Positions 15,547-25,007 of a stretch of 64,000 bases of DNA are shown one piece after another. The stretch is from Brachybacterium halotolerans. GTDB lineage: Bacteria > Actinomycetota > Actinomycetes > Actinomycetales > Dermabacteraceae. Positions within the stretch are counted from its first letter, which is position 1. Every line of letters begins with the position of its first letter. The notes under the pieces were generated by a model. The model was not told the DNA's origin. It ran no database searches and saw nothing but the letters and a program-made list of their open reading frames with translations. The stretch spans positions 377,953-441,952 of the forward strand of contig NZ_JAEDAJ010000001.1 in NCBI RefSeq assembly GCF_016623465.1. The letters are read 5' to 3'. Both the position numbers and the translations under genes were made by a program.

Positions 15547-16760
15547 CCTCCCGAGGTGTCCAGCTCGGCCTCGTGGAGGCGGGCGCGGTGCTCGTCGCTC
15601 AGCTCCCGGGAATCCATCCATCCCTCGGGGCAGACCGCTCGCTTGGGGGTGCCGGCGCGGCCGCGGGGCCCTTCGGCGTCGGCCCCGGGGTAGGGCGAGT
15701 CGAGATCCAGCTCGGCGAGCTTCGCGTCGAGGTCGGCGAGCGACTCCATGGTCGCGAGCCGGTGCCGCATCTCGCCGCCGACGGGATACCCCTTGAAGTA
15801 CCACGCGACGTGCTTGCGCAGGTCGCGCATGCCGCGGCCCTCGTCCTCGAAGAACTCCACGAGGAGCTCGCCGTGGCGGCGCATGGTGCGGGCGACGTCG
15901 CCGAGGGTGGGACGGATGCGCTCGGGACGGCCCGCGAAGCCGGCGGCGAGGTCTGCGAACAGCCACGGGCGGCCCTGGCAGCCGCGGCCGACGACGACGC
16001 CGTCGGCGCCGGTCTCCTCGACCATGCGCAGGGCGTCCTCGGCCGACCAGATGTCGCCGTTGCCGAGGACGGGGATGTCGGTGACCAGCTGCTTGAGGTC
16101 CGCGATGGCCTCCCAGTGCGCCTGGCCGCTGTAGTGCTGGACGACGGTGCGCCCGTGCAGCGCGATCGCGGACGCGCCGACCTCCTGGGCGATCAGGCCG
16201 GCGTCGCGGTACGTCAGATGGTCCTCGTCGATGCCCATGCGGGTCTTCACGGTTACCGGGACGTCCGCGGCGGCCTCGACGGCCCCGCGGACGATGCGCG
16301 TGAACAGCTCGGTCTTCCAGGGCAGGATGCCGCCCCCGCCGCGGCGCGTCACCTTGGGCACCGGGCAGCCGAAGTTCAGGTCGATGTGGTCGGCGCGGTC
16401 GCGCTCGACGAGCATCTCGACCGCGCGGCGCACGGTGGTCGGGTCCACGCCGTAGAGCTGGACCGAGCGCGGCGTCTCGCGCTCCCCCATCGTCACCAGG
16501 CGCCATGACTCCGCGTGGTCCTCGACGAGGGCGCGAGAGGTCACCATCTCGGAGACGAACAGACCGCCGTCGTCCTCCGAGTGCAGCGCGCCGAACTCGC
16601 GGCACAGCAGGCGGAAGGCCATGTTCGTGATGCCGGCCATCGGCGCGAGCACGACGGGCGTGTCGACGGTGTGCGGGCCGATGGCGAGGGTGCGCCGCTG
16701 CGGCTCCGCGGACGGGGACGCCGGGGAGCTCGGTGCGGTGGGGGCGTCGAGGGTGGTCAT
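15543..16760 (-). CDS. dusB: tRNA-dihydrouridine synthase
   Basis: An FMN-dependent TIM-barrel enzyme that reduces uridines in tRNA D loops. Motifs include PMAGITNMAFR near the N-terminus, LNFGCPVPKVTRRGGG with the catalytic Cys, VKTRMGID and GNGDIWSAEDA. I took the ATG at 16760 (MTTLDAP); an upstream ATG at 16820 would add 20 residues. The 406-residue length is a little more than the family average because of an Ala/Pro/Ser-rich N-terminus and a C-terminal tail (RARLHEAELDTSGG). Confidence 0.92.
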   Translation of the reverse strand: MTTLDAPTAPSSPASPSAEPQRRTLAIGPHTVDTPVVLAPMAGITNMAFRLLCREFGALHSEDDGGLFVSEMVTSRALVEDHAESWRLVTMGERETPRSVQLYGVDPTTVRRAVEMLVERDRADHIDLNFGCPVPKVTRRGGGGILPWKTELFTRIVRGAVEAAADVPVTVKTRMGIDEDHLTYRDAGLIAQEVGASAIALHGRTVVQHYSGQAHWEAIADLKQLVTDIPVLGNGDIWSAEDALRMVEETGADGVVVGRGCQGRPWLFADLAAGFAGRPERIRPTLGDVARTMRRHGELLVEFFEDEGRGMRDLRKHVAWYFKGYPVGGEMRHRLATMESLADLDAKLAELDLDSPYPGADAEGPRGRAGTPKRAVCPEGWMDSRELSDEHRARLHEAELDTSGG

Positions 16761-16938
16761 CACCGCCGATTGTCCCATCCCCTGTGCCGCACCGGGAGGC
16801 CCGGGAAGGGTGATGTGCATCGGAGGGGCCTGGGGAGGACCCGTGAGAGGGCCTGCGCGCCTACGATGCGGCTATGCCCCAGGTGAGCGACCAGCAGCGC
16901 GTACCCGCGGCCCCACTCGACTCCCCCACGGAGGACCG

Positions 16939-18018
16939 ATGACCACGCAGACGCACTCCCCCGATCGACGTCGGCCCCGGAGTCTGGGCTTCCTCGCCTT
17001 CGTCGACCACACGGGCATCGAGCCCGCGCGCACGGCGGGCGGGCGCTCCCAGGGTCTCGACGACGGCCTCGACCTCTTCGAGCGGGCCGAGGGCATGGGA
17101 ATCGACGCGGGATACGTCCGGCACCGTCATCTCCAGGACTTCCTCTCCGCGCCGCTCCCCTTCCTCGCGGCCGCCGCCCAGCGCACGCGCACGATGGCGC
17201 TCGGCACCGCGCTGATCCCTCTGCGCTTCGAGCAGGCGGGCCGTCTCGCCGAGGACGCCGCGACCACGGATCTGCTCGCCGGCGGCCGACTGCGTCTGGG
17301 CGTGGGATCCGGGTACGCGAAGCAGGACGCCGTGAACGAGCGCGCCTTCGGCCCGGTCGACGGCGACGTGCGCGCACGGGTCGACCAGGTGCTCGAGGAC
17401 CTGCTCGCCTTCGTCGACGGCGAGGTGGTCGCGACCGCGGACGAGTTCTTCGAGACCGAGGACGCCGGCACACCGCTGCGCGTGCGCCCGCAGGCCCCCG
17501 GCCTCCGCTCGCGCATCGCCTACGGCGCCGGCTCGATCGCGAGCGCCGAGAGGGCGGGCCGGCTCGGGATCGGCCTACAGGTCTCGACCCTGCAGCCGGC
17601 CGACGGCACGGGCCGTTCCTTCGAGGAGCTGCAGAGGGCGCTGATCGAGGCCTACCGCGCCGCGAGCCGGACATCCGGCCACGGCGAGGGGCACGTCTCC
17701 GCGAGTCGGCAGGTGCTTCCGGTCACGCGCCGGTCGGATCTGGACGATTTCGCGCACCTCATCAAGCGGGACCGGCAGCGGCAGGCGGCGATGCGCGAGG
17801 GCACGGCGCTGATCGGAGGACGGCCCGCCGCCTTCGGACGCGTGGTCGCGGACTCCCCCGAGGAGGTCGCGCGCTTCCTCGCCGACGACGTCGCCCTGCA
17901 GGCGGCCGACGAGGCGATCCTCGCGCTCCCCTTCGGCCATCCCTACGACGTGGTCCGGCGGATCACCACGGTCTTCGCCGAGCAGGTGGCGCCGTCGCTG
18001 CGGCAGGCATGGGTCTGA
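16939..18018 (+). CDS. LLM-class flavin-dependent oxidoreductase
   Basis: This 359-residue protein has the luciferase-like monooxygenase fold pattern: GLDDGLDLFERAEGMGID, then RTRTMALGTALIPLRFEQAGRLAEDAATTDLLAGGRLRLGVGSGY. These stretches bind reduced FMN or F420 in the family. The start follows GGAGGA. It is transcribed away from dusB, and the next gene overlaps its last 10 bases. The substrate is unknown. Confidence 0.88.
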   Translation: MTTQTHSPDRRRPRSLGFLAFVDHTGIEPARTAGGRSQGLDDGLDLFERAEGMGIDAGYVRHRHLQDFLSAPLPFLAAAAQRTRTMALGTALIPLRFEQAGRLAEDAATTDLLAGGRLRLGVGSGYAKQDAVNERAFGPVDGDVRARVDQVLEDLLAFVDGEVVATADEFFETEDAGTPLRVRPQAPGLRSRIAYGAGSIASAERAGRLGIGLQVSTLQPADGTGRSFEELQRALIEAYRAASRTSGHGEGHVSASRQVLPVTRRSDLDDFAHLIKRDRQRQAAMREGTALIGGRPAAFGRVVADSPEEVARFLADDVALQAADEAILALPFGHPYDVVRRITTVFAEQVAPSLRQAWV

Positions 18019-18806
18019 GGCGCATGGGTCCCGGGACCGCGGACGCCCCGCACGGCACGCGCACGGCTCGCGGGGATCGGGCGGCGCGCTGGGAGCGGAC
18101 CACGCGCTGGCCGCTGCTCTCGATCTCGCTGCTGTTCCTCGCGTCCTACTCCGTGCAGGTGATCGCGCAGCCGGACGGGCTCGTGCGACATCTTCTCAAC
18201 GGGATCACCTGGGTGGTGTGGGCGGCATTCGCCGTCGACTACGTGGTCAGCCTCGTCCTCGCGCAGCACCGTCTGCGCTGGATCGTGCGCCATCCGCTCG
18301 ACCTCGCGCTGGTGATCTTCCCGGGCCTCGCGATGCTGCGTCTGGCGCGGTTCATCTCGCTGGTGGTGCTGCTGCAGCGGCACGCGGGCGCCCTCGTGCG
18401 CGGGCGCGTGGTCACCTACGTGGTCGGTGCGTCCTCCCTGGTGACGTGGGTGGCCGCCGTGGGCGTGCTCGACGTCGAACGGGGCGCGCCCGGAGGGAAC
18501 ATCGAGACCATCGGCGACTCGCTCTGGTGGGCGATCGCGACCATCACGACCGTCGGCTACGGCGACTACACCCCGGTGACGCTGCCGGGTCGGCTGATCG
18601 CCGTCGGCCTCATGATCTGCGGGATCGCCCTCGTCGGCGTCATCACCGCGACCTTCGCTAGCTGGCTCATCGGCCAGGTCCGCACCCCGGCGACCGCCGG
18701 GACGGGGGCCACGGGGCACGACGCCCCGCAGCCCCCGGCCGACGCCGACCGGTCCTCCGTCAGGCCCCGATCAGACGCTGCGCCAGGTAGCCCTTCACCT
18801 CGGTGA
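18009..18806 (+). CDS. Potassium channel protein (voltage-gated-like, 6TM)
   Basis: This 265-residue membrane protein has a basic N-terminus, about four hydrophobic segments with an Arg-bearing S4-like stretch ([31 protein letters not shown]), then pore helix and filter [14 protein letters not shown] and a last membrane segment ([20 protein letters not shown]). TVGYGD is the K+ selectivity signature. The cytosolic tail is short and Ala/Asp-rich. The start overlaps the preceding oxidoreductase by 10 bases; an alternative ATG is five codons on. Its last 47 bases overlap the end of glyS on the other strand. Confidence 0.88.
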   Translation: MGLRRMGPGTADAPHGTRTARGDRAARWERTTRWPLLSISLLFLASYSVQVIAQPDGLVRHLLNGITWVVWAAFAVDYVVSLVLAQHRLRWIVRHPLDLALVIFPGLAMLRLARFISLVVLLQRHAGALVRGRVVTYVVGASSLVTWVAAVGVLDVERGAPGGNIETIGDSLWWAIATITTVGYGDYTPVTLPGRLIAVGLMICGIALVGVITATFASWLIGQVRTPATAGTGATGHDAPQPPADADRSSVRPRSDAAPGSPSPR

Positions 18807-20151
18807 GGGCCACGCGGGTCTGCTCCATCGAGTCGCGCTCGCGGATGGTCACGGCCTGGTCCTCGGCGGTGTCGAAGTCGACCGTGATGCAGAAGGGCGT
18901 GCCGATCTCGTCCTGGCGGCGGTAGCGGCGGCCGATCGCCTGCGAGACGTCCATCTCGACGTTCCACAGCGGGCGCAGCTCGTCGGCCAGGGCCCGGGCG
19001 CGCGGGACCAGGTCCTCGCTCTTGGACAGCGGCAGCACGGCGACCTTGACGGGCGCGAGGCGCGGGTCGAGGCCCAGCACGGTCCGGGTGTCGACGCCGC
19101 CCTTGGTGTTGGGGGCCTCGTCCTCGCGATAGGCGTCGACCAGGAAGGCCATCATCGAGCGCGTGAGCCCGAAGCTGGGCTCGATGACGTACGGCGTGTA
19201 CCGCTCGCCCGAGGCCTGGTCGAAGTACTGCATCTTCGTGCCGGAGACCTCCGTGTGGCGCCCCAGGTCGAAGTCCGTGCGGTTGGCGATGCCCATGAGC
19301 TCGCCCCACTGCCCGCCCTGGAAGCCGAAGCTGTACTCGATGTCGATGGTGCCGTCGGAGTAGTGGGCGCGATCCGCCTCTGGGACGTCGAAGCGGCGCA
19401 TGTGGTCGGGATCGATGCCCAGGTCCACGAACCAGTTCCAGCAGTCCTCGACCCAGCGGTCGAACCACTCCTGGGCCTGCTCGGGCGGGGTGAAGAACTC
19501 GATCTCCATCTGCTCGAACTCGCGGGTGCGGAAGATGAAGTTGCCGGGCGTGATCTCGTTGCGGAACGCCTTGCCGACCTGGCCGATGCCGAAGGGCGGC
19601 TTCTGGCGCGCGGCGGTCACCACGTTCAGGAAGTTCACGAAGATGCCCTGCGCGGTCTCGGGCCGCAGGTAGTGCAGCCCGGACTCGTTGTCCACGGCGC
19701 CCAGGTAGGTCTTCATGAGCCCCGAGAACTGCTGCGGCTCGGTGTACTCGCCGCGGGTGCCGCAGTTCGGGCACGGCACCTCGGCCAGCCCGCCCTCGGG
19801 GGCGCGGCCCTTCTTCTCTTCGAAGCCCTCGAGGAGGTGGTCCTCGCGGAACCGGCTGTGGCAGCTGCGGCACTCCACCAGCGGGTCGGTGAAGGTCTTG
19901 ACGTGCTCGGAGGCCTCCCACACGCGCGTGGGCAGGATGATGGCCGAGTCCAGGCCGACCATGTCCTCACGGCCCTGCACGAAGGTGCGCCACCACTGCT
20001 TGCGGATGTTCTCCTTGAGCTCGACGCCGAGGGGACCGTAGTCCCAGGCGGAGCGGGTGCCGCCGTAGATGTCGCCCGAGGGGAACACGAACCCGCGCTT
20101 CTTGGCGAGGGCGATGACGTTGTCCAGGGTGCTGGCGGGGGCCTTGGCCAC
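18760..20151 (-). CDS. glyS: Glycyl-tRNA synthetase (single-chain class II)
   Basis: This 463-residue enzyme charges tRNA-Gly. The start GTG ([11 protein letters not shown]) follows AGGAG; the longer frame upstream is unsupported. Class II motifs and the family-specific text are clear: [20 protein letters not shown] at the N-terminus, [12 protein letters not shown] (motif 2 region), the [20 protein letters not shown] stretch and [12 protein letters not shown] near motif 3, then the anticodon-binding domain. A CRSCHSR...CPNC zinc insert is also visible. Length matches the 460-residue actinobacterial type. Confidence 0.96.
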   Translation of the reverse strand: MAKAPASTLDNVIALAKKRGFVFPSGDIYGGTRSAWDYGPLGVELKENIRKQWWRTFVQGREDMVGLDSAIILPTRVWEASEHVKTFTDPLVECRSCHSRFREDHLLEGFEEKKGRAPEGGLAEVPCPNCGTRGEYTEPQQFSGLMKTYLGAVDNESGLHYLRPETAQGIFVNFLNVVTAARQKPPFGIGQVGKAFRNEITPGNFIFRTREFEQMEIEFFTPPEQAQEWFDRWVEDCWNWFVDLGIDPDHMRRFDVPEADRAHYSDGTIDIEYSFGFQGGQWGELMGIANRTDFDLGRHTEVSGTKMQYFDQASGERYTPYVIEPSFGLTRSMMAFLVDAYREDEAPNTKGGVDTRTVLGLDPRLAPVKVAVLPLSKSEDLVPRARALADELRPLWNVEMDVSQAIGRRYRRQDEIGTPFCITVDFDTAEDQAVTIRERDSMEQTRVALTEVKGYLAQRLIGA

Positions 20152-20446
20152 GGTGTGACTCCTGCGATGCGGCGGTGGTGGCGCTCCGCGGAGGCCCTGG
20201 AGGCCGGCCCTGCGCGAGGACGCGGAGGGGTGCGACGGATCCAGGTGCGGCGTGGGCCGCGACGGCGGGCGGAGCGCCGGGACGAGCGTCCAGCATATCG
20301 ACGAACGCGCCCGGCGTCGGCGCGCGCCAGGACCGACCCGGCGCGCCGCCGGGGGTCCGCTCCCCCGTCGGCCGACGAGGCGCGATGCGCGCCACATCCG
20401 CCACCTCCTCGAGCGCCGCGAGCTTGCACTCGGACGAGGTCAACTC
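20152..20446. other. Intergenic region between glyS and znuA
   Basis: About 300 bases between two divergent genes. The znuA side holds the promoter at 20424-20461. Elsewhere I see only high-GC sequence with no convincing small gene, RNA or repeat. Confidence 0.5.
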
Positions 20447-20461
20447 TGATAATCACTCTCA
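20424..20461 (+). promoter_or_regulatory. Leaderless znuA promoter overlapped by a Zur-type box
   Basis: TTGCAC (20424-20429), an 18-base spacer and GATAAT (20448-20453) place transcription start at the ATG of znuA (20461), which lacks a ribosome-binding site. TGATAATCACTCTCA (20447-20461) resembles actinobacterial Zur operators of the form TGA(A/T)AATnATT(T/A)TCA and covers the -10. Zinc-bound Zur from the last gene of the operon would shut the promoter. Confidence 0.65.
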
Positions 20462-21510
20462 TGTTCGCCACGCCCCGCTCCCCCCGCCGCCCCTCGCGCA
20501 CGCACCCGTCCGACGCCGCCGCAGCGCCCGCACTCCTGCGCTCGACGACGACCACGCGACGATCGCTGCTGGGCCTCGCAGGCATCGGCGCGGCCGGTCT
20601 CGCGCTGAGCGCGTGCGGAGGGACGTCCGGATCCTCCGGGAAGCCCGTCGTCATCACGGGCTGCTACGGCCTCACCTACGCCGCGCAGCAGGTGGCCGGC
20701 GACCTCGCCGAGGTGGTGAGCCTCGCCCAGCCCGGCGTCGACCCCCACGACCTCGAGCTCTCCGTCGCCCAGGTCGCGCAGGTCCAGGAGGCGGCGCTGA
20801 TCGTGCAGATCCCCGGCTTCCAGGCCTCCCTCGACGACGCGATCTCCTCGAAGGAACTCTCGGACGCCACGCTGGACGTGTCCGCCGTCGTCACCATGCT
20901 CTCCGGCAGCGGCGAGGAGGACGAGCACGATCACGGCGACGAGGAGTCCGAGGAGGGCGCGTCCGACGAGGGCGGACACGAGGGCCACGACCATGGCGCC
21001 CTCGACCCGCACTTCTGGAACGATCCCGTGCGCCTCGGGAAGGTCGCCGAGGCCATCGGCGAGCACCTCGCGAAGGCCGATCCGGACAATGCCTCGACGT
21101 TCCGGGAGAACGGCGCGAGCGCCCGCAGCGCCCTCGAGGACCTGGACGCCGAGCTGAAGAAGGAGTTCGACGCCGTGAAGGGCGACAAGCCCTTCGTCAC
21201 CAGCCACACCGCCTTCGCCTACCTCGCCGACCGCTACGGCCTCGAGCAGATCGGCATCACCGGGATCGATCCCGAGGTCGAGCCCTCCCCCAAGCGCCTC
21301 CTGCAGCTGCAGAAGGTCATCAAGGACCAGCACGTGACGACGGTCTTCTTCGAGACGACCGCGTCGCCGAAGGTCGCCGAGACGCTCGCGGATAACGTGG
21401 GGGCGAAGGCCGAGGAGCTCGACAACCTCGAGACCCAGCTCTCCGAGGACACGGACTACCCTGCCGTCATGCGTGAGAACTGCTCGAAGCTCGTGGCGAG
21501 CTGGTCATGA
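20461..21510 (+). CDS. znuA: Zinc ABC transporter substrate-binding lipoprotein
   Basis: This 349-residue cluster-A-I metal-binding protein captures Zn2+ outside the membrane. The leader has a twin-arginine-like TTTRRSLLGLAG and a lipobox ending LSAC (C52), so it is a likely Tat-exported lipoprotein. A His/Asp/Glu-rich loop lies at about 145-175 (EEDEHDHGDEESEE, GGHEGHDHG), the hallmark of zinc rather than manganese binders. Metal ligand contexts include DPHDLELS, DPHFWNDP and TSHTAFAYLADRYG. It is followed by znuC with an ATGA overlap. Confidence 0.93.
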   Translation: MFATPRSPRRPSRTHPSDAAAAPALLRSTTTTRRSLLGLAGIGAAGLALSACGGTSGSSGKPVVITGCYGLTYAAQQVAGDLAEVVSLAQPGVDPHDLELSVAQVAQVQEAALIVQIPGFQASLDDAISSKELSDATLDVSAVVTMLSGSGEEDEHDHGDEESEEGASDEGGHEGHDHGALDPHFWNDPVRLGKVAEAIGEHLAKADPDNASTFRENGASARSALEDLDAELKKEFDAVKGDKPFVTSHTAFAYLADRYGLEQIGITGIDPEVEPSPKRLLQLQKVIKDQHVTTVFFETTASPKVAETLADNVGAKAEELDNLETQLSEDTDYPAVMRENCSKLVASWS

Positions 21511-22262
21511 CGCCGGGGTCCGCGACGCCGGCGGTCTCCGTCGAGCACCTGGACGTGGACCTCGGCGGCGCCCCGGTGCTGCACGACGTGTCCCTCGAGG
21601 TCGCCGCCGGCGAGCTCGTGGGCCTGCTCGGGGCGAACGGCTCCGGCAAGTCGACGCTGCTGCGCGCGATGGTCGGCGTCCAGGCCGCGAGCGCCGGCAC
21701 GATCAGCCTCTTCGGCCGCCCCGTGAAGGACCGGAGGGTCCATGCGAAGGTCGGCTACGTCCCGCAGTTCGCCGCGGGCGGCGGATCGATCCCGGCGACC
21801 GCCCGGGAGACCGTCGCCACCGGGCTGCTCGGGCCGGGCCGCTGGTTCTCCCGGCTCCACGACCCGCGCGTGGACTCGCTGCTCTCGGACGTCGGCCTCT
21901 CCGGAATGGCCGACCGGCCGATCACCCAGATGTCCGGCGGACAGCGACAGCGCGTGATGATCGCGCGCGCCCTGGTGCGCTCCCCGCAGCTGCTCGTGCT
22001 CGACGAGCCCTTCTCGGGCGTCGACGTCGCGACGCAGGACGCGATCGCCGCGATCTTCCGCCGTCTCTCCCAGCGCGGCACCACGGTGGTCGTGGTGCTG
22101 CACGAGCTCGGCCCGCTGAGCGAGGACGTGCGTCGCGCCGTGGTCCTGGACCGAGGTCGCGTCGTCCACGACGGAGCGCCCGAGGATCGCCCGCTGTTCG
22201 ACCCCGGACACGACCACCAGGCGCTGCACGAGGAGTGCCTGGGACAGGAGATCCACCCATGA
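21507..22262 (+). CDS. znuC: Zinc ABC transporter ATP-binding protein
   Basis: This 251-residue ATPase has Walker A GANGSGKST, the signature MSGGQRQR, Walker B LLVLDEPFSGVD and the switch His in VVVVLHELG. It would power zinc import through the next gene's permease. It overlaps both neighbours by four bases, so translation of the three transport genes is coupled. Motif set and context give a firm call. Confidence 0.95.
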   Translation: MTPGSATPAVSVEHLDVDLGGAPVLHDVSLEVAAGELVGLLGANGSGKSTLLRAMVGVQAASAGTISLFGRPVKDRRVHAKVGYVPQFAAGGGSIPATARETVATGLLGPGRWFSRLHDPRVDSLLSDVGLSGMADRPITQMSGGQRQRVMIARALVRSPQLLVLDEPFSGVDVATQDAIAAIFRRLSQRGTTVVVVLHELGPLSEDVRRAVVLDRGRVVHDGAPEDRPLFDPGHDHQALHEECLGQEIHP

Positions 22263-23170
22263 CCATCGCCCCCTGGGACCTTCTGACCAGCGACATCATG
22301 CGCTACCCGCTGATCATCGCCGTGCTCATCGGCCTCACCGCGCCGATCGTGGGCACGTACCTCGTCCAGAAGAACCTCTCGCTGCTCGGCGACGGCCTCG
22401 GGCACGTGGCGCTCACGGGAGTGGCCGTCGGCTGGCTCGTCGGCGCCTGGATCAGCGCCTCCCCGCAGGACCTGCTCGCGATACCCGGAGCGCTCGTCGC
22501 CTCCGTGATCGGTGCCGTCGTCATCGAGATCGTGCGCGAGGTCGGGCACACCAGCCGCGATGTCGCCCTCGCGATCCTCTTCTACGGCGGCATCGCGGGC
22601 GGCGTCGTCATCATCCAGCTCGCGGGCGGCGGCTCGCAGAGCCTCGTCGGCTACCTCTTCGGCTCGCTCGCGACGGTCACCGCGACCGACCTCGTGATCG
22701 CGGTGGTCCTCGCCGTGATCGTCATGGTGATCGGCATCGGGCTCAGCCGCGTGCTGTACACGGTGACGGGCGACGAGGAGTTCGCGCGCGCCTCGGGCCT
22801 GCCCGTGCGGGCGATGAACATCCTCATCGCCGTGATCGCGGCGCTCACCGTGACCCTCGCGATGCGGATCGTCGGCGCGCTCATGGTCTCCGCCCTCATG
22901 ATCGTCCCGGTCGCCGCCGCCCAGAGCGTGGTCGTGGGCTTCACCCGCACGATGCGCACCGCGATGGCCATCGCGGTCGTGTGCGCGCTGGGCGGGCTCG
23001 TGCTCACCGCCTACGTGGACCTGCCGCCCGGAGGCGTGATCGTGCTGCTCACGATCGCCTGCTACGCCGTGAGCCTGATCCTGCGTCCGATCGTCCAGCG
23101 CCTGCGCGCACGACGGACCGAGGCCGAGAGCCGTTCAGGCGTGAGCGAACCGATGCCCGCGGACCGCTGA
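22259..23170 (+). CDS. znuB: Zinc ABC transporter permease (ABC-3 family)
   Basis: This 303-residue membrane protein has about eight hydrophobic segments of the ABC-3 type used for Zn/Mn import. Family text includes RYPLIIAVLIGLTAPIVGTY, GDGLGHVALTGVAVGW (the conserved 'S-H-A' region, here GHVAL) and VGALMVSALMIVPVAAA. It follows znuC directly (ATGA) and is followed by zur after 8 bases. A charged Arg/Glu tail ends the protein. Confidence 0.94.
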   Translation: MTIAPWDLLTSDIMRYPLIIAVLIGLTAPIVGTYLVQKNLSLLGDGLGHVALTGVAVGWLVGAWISASPQDLLAIPGALVASVIGAVVIEIVREVGHTSRDVALAILFYGGIAGGVVIIQLAGGGSQSLVGYLFGSLATVTATDLVIAVVLAVIVMVIGIGLSRVLYTVTGDEEFARASGLPVRAMNILIAVIAALTVTLAMRIVGALMVSALMIVPVAAAQSVVVGFTRTMRTAMAIAVVCALGGLVLTAYVDLPPGGVIVLLTIACYAVSLILRPIVQRLRARRTEAESRSGVSEPMPADR

Positions 23171-23178
23171 GTCCTGGG

Positions 23179-23607
23179 ATGATGGTGAGCATGCAGCGAA
23201 ACACGAGGCAGCGCACCGCGATCCTCGACGCGCTCGGCCGTCAGGACGACTTCCGCAGCGCGCAGCAGATCCACGAGCAGATGCGGGCCGACGGCGAGAC
23301 CGTGGGCCTGGCCACCGTGTACCGGAACCTGCAGACCATGGCCCACGGCGGCCAGGTCGACGTGCTCGTGACCGACGACGGCGAGTCCATCTACCGCCAG
23401 TGCGCGCAGAGCGGCCACCATCACCACCTCGTGTGCCGGGAGTGCGGGCGCACCGTCGAGTTCCAGGCGCCGCAGGTCGAGGACTGGGCGCGCCGTGTGG
23501 CCCGCGAGCACGGCTTCACCGACGTCGACCACACCATGGAGATCTTCGGTCTGTGCCCCGAGCACTCGGGCGCCCCGTCCGACGACGCCTCCTCCTCCGG
23601 GGCGTGA
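23179..23607 (+). CDS. zur: Fur-family zinc regulator Zur
   Basis: A 142-residue repressor with the Fur winged helix (RNTRQRTAILDALGRQDDFR, SAQQIHEQMR, VGLATVYRNLQTM) and regulatory metal site (HHHHLVCRECG, FTDVDHTMEIFGLCPEH). The CxxC structural zinc motif appears once as CREC; the second pair is reduced to CPEH. In this operon the partner genes are zinc transporters, so zinc rather than iron is the likely effector. Three in-frame ATGs occur close together (23179, 23182, 23191); the exact start is uncertain. Confidence 0.92.
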   Translation: MMVSMQRNTRQRTAILDALGRQDDFRSAQQIHEQMRADGETVGLATVYRNLQTMAHGGQVDVLVTDDGESIYRQCAQSGHHHHLVCRECGRTVEFQAPQVEDWARRVAREHGFTDVDHTMEIFGLCPEHSGAPSDDASSSGA

Positions 23608-23611
23608 CGGG

Positions 23612-24193
23612 GTGCTCGACTGGATCGGCTCGCTCCCGCTGCTTCCGGCCGTCGGCCTGCTCTGGGTGATCGTGCTGTGCCGCGCGGGCGGCACGTACCT
23701 GCTGGGGCGCGGTGCGCACCGGCTCGCGCACCAGGGACGGCTCGCGAGGATGATCGAGAGCCCGTCGGTGGATCGTGCGATCACGATCGTGAACCGGTGG
23801 GGCGCGCCCGTCGTGGCGCTGAGCTTCCTCACCGTCGGCTTCCAGACCGCCGCGAACCTCTCGGCCGGCCTCACCCGCATGCCGGCGGTGCGCTACGTCC
23901 CGGCACTGCTCATCGGCGGCCTCGCCTGGGCCGTCATCTACGCGACGATAGGACTGGCCGTCGTGATCACCTGGATCGAGCTGTTCCTGCTGAGCCCCTG
24001 GGTCGCCATCCTGGTGCTCGCGCTCGTCATCGCGCTGGTGGTCGTGCTCGTGCTCAGACGCCGCCGGTCGCGCGAGCGTCGGGCGCGGGAGACTCCCGCG
24101 CCAGAACGTCGGGAGACGCTCCCCCCGGAGCCTCGGGAGTCGGAGCGTCCACCGCTCCCCCGTAGCGACGATCCCTCCGCGCGTACTCGGTGA
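23612..24193 (+). CDS. DedA-like (VTT/SNARE-associated) membrane protein
   Basis: This 193-residue protein starts at GTG just after zur. Membrane segments lie at about 8-28, 60-82, 95-118 and 125-150. The motif [27 protein letters not shown] resembles the DedA 'R-F-x-P-x-x-R' substrate region in position but with altered residues. DedA proteins act in membrane lipid homeostasis or undecaprenyl-phosphate recycling in the family. The last 140 bases, coding for an Arg/Pro/Glu-rich tail, overlap the end of uppS on the other strand. Confidence 0.72.
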   Translation: MLDWIGSLPLLPAVGLLWVIVLCRAGGTYLLGRGAHRLAHQGRLARMIESPSVDRAITIVNRWGAPVVALSFLTVGFQTAANLSAGLTRMPAVRYVPALLIGGLAWAVIYATIGLAVVITWIELFLLSPWVAILVLALVIALVVVLVLRRRRSRERRARETPAPERRETLPPEPRESERPPLPRSDDPSARTR

Positions 24194-24998
24194 CCGCGCG
24201 CCACAGCACGCGACGATCCACGTCCGGCCACAGCTCGGGGACGAACACGAGCTCCGCGTAGGCGGCCTCCCAGAGCAGGAAGTTCGACGTGCGCTGCTCG
24301 CCGCTCGTGCGCAGGAAGAGGTCGACGTCGGGCATCTCGGGGTCGTCGAGGTACCGGCGGAACGAGGACTCCGTGATCGCGCGCGGGCTCAGGCGGCCCT
24401 CCCTGGCCAGCGCCGCGACCTCGCGGATGCCGTCGACGATCTCGGCGCGGCCGCCGTGGTTCACGCACATGTACAGGGTCATCCGGGTGTTGCCCGCGGT
24501 GAGGCGCTCGGCCTCCTTGAGCTCCTTGATGACGGAGCTCCACAGCCGCTGCTCGCGGCCGATCCAGCGGATGCGCACCCCCCAGGAGTGCAGGGTGTCG
24601 CGCTGGCGGCGCAGCACGTCGCGGGAGAAGCCCATGAGGAAGCGGACCTCGTCCGGGGAGCGCTTCCAGTTCTCGGTGGAGAAGGCGTAGGCCGAGAGGT
24701 GGGTGACGCCGATCTGCAGGGCGCCCGCGACCACGTCGAGCAGCGCCGCCTCTCCGGCCTCGTGGCCCGCCGTGCGCGGCAGTCCGCGCTGGTTCGCCCA
24801 GCGCCCGTTGCCGTCCATGACGACAGCGACGTGCCCGGGGATGGTCTGCGGCGGCAGCTGCGGGGGCAGCGCTCCGCTGGGATGCGCGAAGGGCTCCTCG
24901 GGACGGCGCGGGGCATCGGCCCGCCGGCGTCCGGCGTCACCGCGCGCGGCGCGCTCCGCGCCGGGCCGTTCCCTCCGCTGCGTGCTCCTGCGTGCCAC
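24054..24998 (-). CDS. uppS: Isoprenyl transferase (undecaprenyl diphosphate synthase-like)
   Basis: A 314-residue cis-prenyltransferase that builds the lipid carrier for cell-wall synthesis. Motifs: [16 protein letters not shown] (Asp for Mg/diphosphate, about residue 61), [14 protein letters not shown], and [18 protein letters not shown] with the C-terminal E-L-x-F segment. The GTG start follows GAGGAG. The N-terminus is a ~45-residue Arg/Pro-rich extension. A 30-residue Ala/Pro/Glu C-terminal tail lies in the part that overlaps the DedA gene. It follows recO by 9 bases, the usual actinobacterial pair. Confidence 0.94.
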   Translation of the reverse strand: MARRSTQRRERPGAERAARGDAGRRRADAPRRPEEPFAHPSGALPPQLPPQTIPGHVAVVMDGNGRWANQRGLPRTAGHEAGEAALLDVVAGALQIGVTHLSAYAFSTENWKRSPDEVRFLMGFSRDVLRRQRDTLHSWGVRIRWIGREQRLWSSVIKELKEAERLTAGNTRMTLYMCVNHGGRAEIVDGIREVAALAREGRLSPRAITESSFRRYLDDPEMPDVDLFLRTSGEQRTSNFLLWEAAYAELVFVPELWPDVDRRVLWRAVTEYARRDRRYGGAVDAPTPEAPGGASPDVLARESPAPDARATGGV

Positions 24999-25007
24999 GA
25001 CTGCTCC

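Noticed and set aside
11692..15693. 1333-codon open frame on the plus strand
   Set aside because: It is antisense to dnaG and dgt, which have strong motifs; long antisense frames are expected at this G+C content.
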